From: Roridomyces roridus
Taxonomy: Eukaryota; Basidiomycota; Agaricomycetes; Agaricales; Mycenaceae
Direction: 5' to 3'
Assembly: GCA_029378245.1 (NCBI GenBank)
Contig: JARKIF010000006.1
Coordinates: 1,860,001-1,924,000, forward strand
Length of the DNA: 64,000 nucleotides
A program made the position numbers and the translations under genes. The notes below the pieces were generated by a model, which saw only the letters and a program-made list of their open reading frames with translations, searched no databases and was not told the origin of the DNA. Below, in pieces: positions 56,367 to 64,000 of the stretch; the first letter of the stretch is position 1, and every line of letters starts with the position of its first letter.

Positions 56367-57027
56367 TAGGGCTGGGCACCGTACCGTAACGGACACGGCC
56401 GTAGAAATTACGGCCGTTTTGGCACACGACCGTCACATCACGGCCCGTGAAATGGAAGCAGATATGGCTGACGGTACGGCACGGTTCCGTATACGGCCGT
56501 ATTTCCGTAACACGGCCGGAAATTGATGGTGAGTGCTTTCTCTGATTTCCTGCGTGAATATGATTATTGAACACTGGATTCATCAGCTCCTCGAGTCTAA
56601 TTGACTCTTTCCGCTCATAACCACCCTCCTCGCGCAAAACATCGTCTGGAAATATCTGCCGCCGTCGACTTTGATAGGTGATGGCACATTGATGCGTTGA
56701 TGGCGGCTGCCGTAAACATCAGCGATGCCCGCCGCAACCCGGGCAAGCCCGCCCACCCAAAGGAGACGCTATGTAGAATCTCGCACACCCTGTTGAATCA
56801 ATTGGTGAGAGCATTCTGACGCAAATCTACCGTGCCGACGCTGTTGAGAAAAGATTGCCGATGATGGCCGTATTACGGCCGTAACGGCCGTGTTTACACA
56901 GGAAATACGGCACACGGCCGTGTTGGGTACGGGCCGTATGAACATCACTACCAGGGGCCCCGGCACGGCACCGTATCCGTATTACGGAGCCGTATTCCGT
57001 GTGATACGATTACGGTGCCCAGCCCTA
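56367..57027. mobile_element. hAT-type non-autonomous element, 661 bp, 8 bp TSD
   Basis: Inverted ends TAGGGCTGGGCACCGTA (17 bp perfect), flanked on both sides by the 8 bp direct repeat CTTTGAAG (56359-56366 and 57028-57035). Both end regions are dense in ACGGCCGT and related CACGGCCGTG motifs, while the middle (about 56525-56850) is ordinary unique-looking DNA. No transposase is encoded. Confidence 0.9.
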
Positions 57028-57035
57028 CTTTGAAG

Positions 57036-58145
57036 CTGCAATATGAGCATTCGCAGGGTTGTCACTCTTGTCACGTCACTGCGAGCCGGATTCCCTACAC
57101 AGCCACACACTCACATTGACTAAATTTGACTTTGTGCCTCTCAGCAACCTGCCAACCTCTTCTCAACTTTCAAGCTCTTACCCACTGTTCAGCATCCACA
57201 AGTGCTTCATCCACTGGCAGGTGCAATGTAAACACAAGTAAATTCTCGTCCATGCCGTGCTTTGCAGCGGCCCGTAACCCCAAGTCAGAGATCATGTGAT
57301 CTCGGTCCACCATACAAAGTTTCCGAGGAGCCACAGTAGAAGGACTGGAGAATTCTTTTGCGAGGCAGCTGTTCAAGGATCCGTTGATGTGGAGGTGTAT
57401 CAACCCACGCTGCCTCACAACTGCTGTGTTCGGGAATGCCTTTGACGCTCCTCGTCGTGTGGTTGTTGGTTTGTGAGTGTTTTCATTTTTCTTCTCCAAG
57501 AAAATACAGGCTGAGGAATTTCTACAGTTTTCTGGTGCATCAGATTCGGACACCAGCTTTACGGGAGATGTGGGCACCTTGCTGCCACAACGACCAATGC
57601 CTCGAGATAGTAAAGAAGTCCATGATGAGTTGCTTGACGACGCAGTTCGGGTCTGGGGCATCCACGACTCCCTCGCCTTCCACTTGATTGCATTCTTGTA
57701 CCTTTTTTTTTCTTGGCTGTAAAACATATATTGGGAGGAGTCTCCATCCCGCTAATCGGTAACTTACCAAGCAGCGAGCTATGGATCTACTAGTGGCGCG
57801 CCGGAATACGCGACTTCCTCTGAGTCTTCCTCAATCCCCGCGACGAAGGCGCAACCCAGGAAGACTGGAACGCAGGGAAAAACCCGAATGCGAGCGCGCC
57901 TTGCATCTCGGTGCAACGGAATGTAGGGTGTAAGGGGCACGCGAATCATCTGGTGATCAAATGTTGGAGTTTCGTGGGTTCACACCTGCCTGCGCTTCGA
58001 GTTTTCGAATGTTCACTCCGAAAAATCCGCTTGAAACCTGCTAAATCCCTAGCCTTAGGACTATATCAAGCGCCCATCACTAGCCTCTGTTTAACTTTTC
58101 AACCATGTGTCTCGCGCGCAGACTGCAAGAAAGCCCTCATCATCT
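57036..58145. other. Intergenic, no supported gene
   Basis: A minus-strand frame of 185 codons (57170-57727) and an overlapping + frame are open, but neither has recognisable domains or splice signals. A T-arm-like GTGGGTTCACACCTGCC occurs near 57975. Confidence 0.35.
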
Positions 58146-58206
58146 TCCACAAGCACCAGAGTCGCTCGATAGATGTTGTAGGTTCGACTCCTGCCGAGGG
58201 CCTATT
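58146..58206 (+). repeat. tRNA-like relic on the plus strand
   Basis: GTAGGTTCGACTCCTGCCGA followed by GGGCC corresponds to the 3' half of the tRNA-like elements found mostly on the minus strand. The 5' acceptor strand is not recognisable. Confidence 0.4.
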
Positions 58207-58495
58207 CGAGGCGAGTGCTCTTTTTTTCGTTTTGCAGCGATGGTGAAAAACTCGTTTGAAATTGAAGAGCTTGGCCGAGGAAGTACGATCGCTCATCAAT
58301 CGCTCATTACGAATCATCGCTCATTAGTAACTAGCGATGTATCCGTGTTTCCGCGATCAGTAAGCCAGGATCCGCGTTTCCGGATCGCAAAAATGCTGAC
58401 AGCAGGGTGATCGGAAGGTAATGAAGCGGAGCCTCAAAACCAGGTACGGAAATTGAATCCCTCTTTTCCCTCTCTCCTTCTCGCAACTAACAAAC

Positions 58496-59861
58496 ATGGG
58501 TGGTGTCTTGGCGCTCATGATCAACCCCAGCAAATTCGTCCCGGAGCGGGACATTCCCGACCTCACTGGAAAGGTGTGTACACGAGTAAGTATCCCGTCT
58601 TGACTTGACGCTTACGCTCCACATAGGTTGTCCTTGTCACGGGCGGAAACGCTGGGATCGGGTACTACACTGTCAAGGAGCTCCTTTCGAAAAACGCCAA
58701 GGTGTACCTCGCGGCGCGGTCGGCCGAGAAAGCTGCTGTTGCTATCAAATCTCTCGAGGCAGAGACGGGGAAGACAGCCATCTTTCTGCAGCTTGATCTC
58801 GGGGATTTAAAGAGCGTTCGAGTGGCGGCGAATACTTTTTTGAAGCAGGAGGAGAGGCTGGATATACTTTTCAACAACGCGTGCGTCTCTTCCTTTCTTT
58901 CCTTGAACCAAATCAATGAACGTCAAATATTCTAGTGGGGTTCTGCATACGGATTGTACGCTGCTTACGGTGCAGGGTCTGGATCTCCGTGCGTCTTCTG
59001 TTCGGGGCTTTACACTTTATTGACGAACGTTAGAATTCGGAACCAATGTCCTCGGTCCCTTCTTTTTTACTGAGCTCCTCGTGCGTTTCCCTCCCCTCCA
59101 ATCTCAACAACCACATCTTGAAAATTCTGTCAGCTCCGGGCTTTGACGAAATCCTTCCAACAAAATCAAGTCCCCGCCCGCGTAATCAACACTTCATCGG
59201 CCGGGTACACCACGGCCCCGGGGTCTGGCGTAGAATTCAACCTTGTGAAGCCAGGCCCTGAACGAGACGAATGGATCAAGAATGCCGGCAACGTTATGTC
59301 TGGATTGTAAGACGCATTTCTTACCTGCTCGTCACATGGCTGATACCCGCCAAGGCGTCTGTACGGGCAAAGCAAGCTGGGGAACATCGTGGTCTCAAAT
59401 TACTGGGCCAAGACGCACTCAGACGTGCTTGTTTCTTGTGCAGTACATCCCGGGAGTACCAGGGCGGAGGCTCTGCGGTGCGTACCACTGGCGCCCAAGT
59501 TGGTGTAACTCGAACTCATTCCCTTTCTTCCTCAGGCATCAGCCAGGTTTGATACGGCTCATCATGCACTCCTATATGTATCCCACACCGTGCGTATTAT
59601 CTTTTCCCATGAGTCGCTGCCACTGATTTTGGAGTCTCACCAGAATGGGTGCGCTGGCGCAACTGTGGGCAGGGACGGTCGCCAAGCCGTCCGAGATTAC
59701 CGGCCAGGTTCGTGTGTGCTGGCAAATCTTGACTATCACTGAATTGTGATTAGTACGTTGTACCATGGGGCAAGGTGGCAGAGCCAGAAAAGCGTACAAA
59801 GAGCGCTAAGTTGGAAACTGAGGTGATCGCGTTTTTGAAGGAGCAGATCCAGGGGTTCTAA
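58496..59861 (+). CDS. Short-chain dehydrogenase/reductase (SDR)
   Basis: NAD(P)-dependent oxidoreductase with a Rossmann fold. Nine exons (58496-58573, 58627-58880, 58936-58988, 59034-59080, 59134-59306, 59355-59477, 59536-59589, 59644-59707, 59754-59861) keep phase throughout and give 317 residues. Cofactor motif TGGNAGIG at 31-38, then LAARSAEKA, DLGDLKSV and NNAGVLHTD. Active-site Ser lies in INTSSAG (about 162-167) and the YxxxK pair in YGQSK (205-209). PGSTRAEAL follows as the usual post-catalytic loop, and the end is EVIAFLKEQIQGF. The length and WG...YVVPWGKV tail fit the fungal retinol-dehydrogenase/WWOX-like SDR group. The substrate cannot be told. Introns are 45-58 nt. Confidence 0.9.
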
Positions 59862-62800
59862 GTCATATGTTGAACTTTCTTGATAAATACCCGTTGCTTT
59901 TCCCCCTCGAGTTGAGAAAACAATTCCCAAAAATCTCGGTACAAGATAGCCCGGTATTACAGCGGTCCCGAATCGAACGGAGGCACGGCAAAAACCAGCT
60001 TGGATCGGAGGCCACACGACAGTGGCACACGAGGTGTAGCTGTACCATTAATGCAATATGGGCAGCCAGTATTGCATCCCACATTGCAATAAAGGCAGAC
60101 CCTCAGTGGACGGCAGGGATTGACTTTATTGCATTATGGGACACTCCCTTTTTGGGTACGCCGGTGAAGCGAGCGCAAGCGAGACGCCAGGGCAGTTTGA
60201 CCGCCGCCCGCAGTGCCAGCTCGGCTGATGACGTCCGGTTGTTGACCCATTGGCTGTGCAAATGTCAGATCAGTTTAAATCATTCCTCGATCTGAATCAT
60301 TCGCGCGGCGCGCCCTCCTGCTGTCCGTCCCGGCATCCCTACTGATAGTCTTCTGGGGAGAGTTGGGTATTTTTATGTAACAAACAACATTCCTACATAT
60401 AATTTCATTGCTGCGTGTTTGTGATCGACTACAACCCATCAAGATTCACTGATGGGGCTCTGTTTCTCCGTTCCACACCCCGAGGAATTACAACAGCATG
60501 TTAGCATTCAAATAAGTGGTGGATAAGTCACCTTAGACGGTGAAAACCACTGAGTGGAGACCGAGTGGGGACCAGAGGCCGGTCCGGAGTTGTATTGCTC
60601 CCCGCTTGCTCAGCGATGAAATCTTCCTGGATTAAGACACTGACTGGGATCCTGGCGCTTGTATGAGTTTTGTCGAGTCTCTAGCGCAGCCAGACTCTGC
60701 CTTGACCCGCTTGAACAGCCCCAACACTTCTACAGTTATCAAATTTTGCATTTCAACCATAAATCAGTTCACAGTATACCACAGAGCTGGAGTGGCTCCG
60801 AGGGACTCAGAGGCTCGTCAGGAGTATCCTATGGATGGTATTCCGGTGTGGTAAAAATTCTGAGGCCGTAGCATGAACACAACGGCCACAGCAAGTGTCC
60901 GCATCCAGAGTGGCGCACTCCTCGGTTAATTCTTTGGGGAAATATGTAGTTTTCATACCCGTTCCAGATGTCTCGCGGGAAGTCTGAGTCAGCAAAAGTG
61001 TTCTATTTCATCGTATCTTTGTCAAAGGTCAGAACTGCACTCACGGACCACCACAATCCAACCCAAAGCCATGCAATAACTGGGATATCTACCCCAACTC
61101 TTCGCCACAATTGAGCAAAGATACATTGCCCCAGCCGTTCGCAAATTTAATTCAAGATCGGGTGCATTGAGGTTAAAGAAGCTTATCAAACTCGCTCCGC
61201 CCACTCAAAGTGCTCTGTGTGTTGTGCGATCCTTCGAACTTTCAGACATCGGGGCATGATTCGGCAATATGTAAGTCTGGCACTTACTACTTACAAGACA
61301 TCTAGTCTGATCATGCTGGATGTTCCTGATCTTATCTGATCTTATCCTATATTCCCATTTACTTATCTTATCTTATTTACATCACCATTCCATATACGTT
61401 ACACATTGATTGTGACTGTTTACCTTACTGATAGATATCTTCTCTTCTTGGTCTTGACCACCATGTACTTCCATAGTGGCTCCTCTTGAATGACCACACT
61501 ATTGTTCTGTCATTCTTGGGCTTCTCTTGGTTCTGTCTGGCCGACCCTCTAGTGTTGACTGCCTCCACAATACGGCAGCCTTCCACTTTTTTTTTGACAC
61601 CAACAGTATTGTTGTCATTCAGGACATTGTCATCTCCGGACACCCCCTGGACTCTCAACACCCACCATACTGTGTCTCCTCACTGTCTGCCCCAGTCTCC
61701 TCACTGGACCTTCACTGCTCATCCCCACTGTTGCCTCACTGCCTCACTGCCCCCCACTGCAACTGTCGTCCCACACTCTGTCACTACAGTCAACAATCCA
61801 TCTGGCATCTCCACATGCATCACATCTGTCATCTTCGACACCTCTGGCATTTACACATGCACCATCTGTCAACTTCGACATCCCTCCGGCATTCTGATCA
61901 TCTTCTGATCTTGACTTCCTCAGCACTCTTTGAGTGTCTGTCACAGCTTCTCTGTTGGTTCTTGGGTTGCCCCTCCACAAGCAATTCCATTCAGACTGCA
62001 GCTGCCCTCCATAGCACCTGTCCTCTGCCCAACTGCCTCTGCTGTTTCCTTGGGACTCTGGTCTGATTGCACCTGCATCATGATCATTCCCACTGTAGTC
62101 TACTGCCGATGTCCACCAGTGCCAACTACCAGTATAGGTACTGCCCGAGGTTAGCTCTCCAAAAGCTGCCTCTGTCGAATTGTCAGCTGCTGCCGGGCTG
62201 CTCTCCATATGCACCCACTGCCAGCCTCCGCTTGTCACCAGATTGTGACTCCTCTGGGATCTTTTCCCTCAGGATTGTCCTTGTAGTTCTACACAGATAT
62301 CGACCTGGGTTGACCCCACAGAGGTCCCCAGACCTGCACCGCCATTGGCTCTGATAGCCCCTCCACAGGCATCAGACTGCTTGTTATTTTAGCAGCTGCA
62401 CCGCTCCTCCAGAAGCGCCAATTATCTTTTGGCATGCTTGTAGCTTCAGCATTGCACACACAGATTTATTCTTGCCGGGTTTTACTGCACAAAAGTCCAA
62501 TTACCGTGGACTTCTCTGGATTACAGTTCAATCACTGTGGACTTTTCTAGATGTTGTAGATTTCTCTACAGGAATTTCTATACAGATTTCCAATTGCCGT
62601 GGATTTTCTGCAAGAACTTCTATGGCTTTAAACAGATAAACTGTGTACAGGCTTCAGTTTTCTGACTGCACCTTCACCGTTCCAGCTTTGTGCCACCTCA
62701 ATTTGCAAACTACACTTCTTCAATATTTGACAGTGCTGCTCTCCCCTTGCCGTTCACTTCTGGCCTTATAATTGAATGACCAATGACTGTATCAAACAGT

Positions 62801-64000
62801 CCCTCAGCTGTATCTGGATATTCAATCCCAGGTTCTGAGCTACCTCTAGCACCCTCAACTTGGATATTGTACTCCACACTAGGAGATCCACCTGTGCTCT
62901 CTCGCATGCATTCCACTTGGTTTGAGCACGTGGATGTCTGAACTGGAAACCATACAATCTTTTCAAGCGGGGAAGGGTGTGAGGATGCTGCCCCAACCTC
63001 ACTACATCCAGACAGACACACCGATATACACATCACTACTGCCGCTCCGTGTAGAACTCATACTGCACTACCGCTATCTCCTATCACTCTGGGATGTGAG
63101 ATCTCCCTCTGGTGATTAACCGACTCTTTCTGTATCCATGCTTTACCGTCCATGGAAATCTCCAATGACTCTTCCATCATTGGATCTCACTACCGACCGG
63201 ACCTTTGGTCGATGCCTACACTTCTGGTTCATATAGCTTACCACTGAAGCTTCAGTTGTGTCCCTATCCTGATCCTCTGCACCACCGGCATGATCTACCC
63301 ACTCTGATCCTCTGCATCACTGGCATGATCACAATACCTCCTTCAGACTGTCTCCCTCTACCGATGATGGCAACATTGGTATAGTCCCTGTCCTTGGATT
63401 AGCGTCCCAAAGACATCTCCTGCTATCATGGTCATCACTGGACTATTGATAGTAGTATCGACTGTTCCCCTCTGGAGTTGTATGGCTTGCCTACCACTGG
63501 CTTTCCCATCCTCCTCTGTCCTTGGTTTCCTGATGCACATAGTTGTTCTGGGCTTGGCCTCTCGGAGTTATATTGATCCACCAGAATCATCCTCCTTGAT
63601 ACATGTCATCTGATTCCATTACCCTCCGGCTACAGCCATGTATGCTTCATATTGCCTCTGCATGTTGCTTCAGCTTCTGTGTGCATGTGTCCCTCATAAC
63701 ACCTCTGCATTACTCTTGGTTGTATGCTGTCCCATGCTACACCATCCGGGCTTTACCCTTCCAGGTAGCGCCACCACTGCTGGGCATTACTCTTCCAGGT
63801 TTTGCCAAAGCACCCCCACCGGACTTTATCTGCTCCAGATATTGTCACACTCGGGTAGTCATCCTTCCCTTGGATATGACTTCCCCATTCAGACTTCACT
63901 CCATCTGTGTTGTCACTTTGCAGTCTCCTCAGCAGTTGTCCTGCTGCTCCCACTGCACCATTCAGTCTTTCCATTCCAGGATTGACTTGGACCTTGTTGA
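59862..64000. other. No supported gene; pyrimidine-rich plus strand from 61.4 kb
   Basis: 59.86-61.4 kb has a small inverted repeat (ATTGCAATAAA at about 60081 and TTTATTGCATTATGGG at about 60126). From about 61.4 kb to the end the + strand is markedly C/T-rich and the minus strand G/A-rich, with several overlapping open frames of up to 180 codons. None shows a known domain or a consistent exon structure. It may be decayed retroelement sequence. Confidence 0.35.

Noticed and set aside
57170..57727. 185-codon minus-strand frame
   Set aside because: Ser/Thr-rich without a domain; the opposite strand is also open, so coding status is unsupported.

Overview
This is a nuclear genome window from a filamentous basidiomycete, most likely a mushroom-forming agaricomycete. 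The genes are cut by many short introns (about 45-65 nt, GT...AG, often with a CTRAY-like branch site). The set includes a pair of STE3-type pheromone-receptor genes, a glycine-rich-leader NACHT-ankyrin protein, a fungal alpha-dioxygenase-like haem peroxidase and a GID-complex armadillo subunit. I cannot name the species.

Layout. 0-9 kb is gene-rich: a partial GID5/ARMC8-type armadillo gene (+), a small four-helix membrane protein (-) beside a decayed tandem copy, an alpha-dioxygenase-like peroxidase (+) and a single-pass membrane protein (+). From 9.6 to 39.2 kb the window is framed by two intact, closely related genes in opposite orientation (copy A 9.6-12.3 kb, +; copy B 39.2-36.5 kb, -). 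They encode about 850-residue proteins with GHKL-ATPase-like motifs and a coiled-coil tail. The 24 kb between them is accessory DNA. It holds six decayed relatives of the four-helix membrane gene, many minus-strand tRNA-like repeats, several non-autonomous DNA transposons with clear inverted ends, a secreted cysteine-containing protein gene (24.7-25.5 kb), a 3.9 kb stretch bounded by related inverted ends, and a basic coiled-coil protein gene (33.5-34.4 kb).

From 40.8 to 45.3 kb lie two STE3-like receptors in tandem; I could not recognise a pheromone precursor beside them. From 45.7 to 51 kb the sequence is mostly debris: a MYND-like fragment, a Ty3-type LTR with a broken gag start, and AT-rich DNA. 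A NACHT-ankyrin gene (54.06-51.2 kb, -) carries a one-base shift in its fourth ankyrin repeat. A 661 bp hAT-type element with an 8 bp target duplication sits at 56.4-57.0 kb. A nine-exon short-chain dehydrogenase lies at 58.5-59.9 kb. I see no convincing gene in 59.9-64 kb.

Exon coordinates were placed by hand from frame continuity, GT/AG sites and family resemblance. Functions are inferred from recognised motifs; no database search was possible. The strongest candidates for something undescribed are the GHKL-like inverted gene pair, the four-helix membrane family with its graded decay, and the tRNA-like repeats with enlarged anticodon regions.
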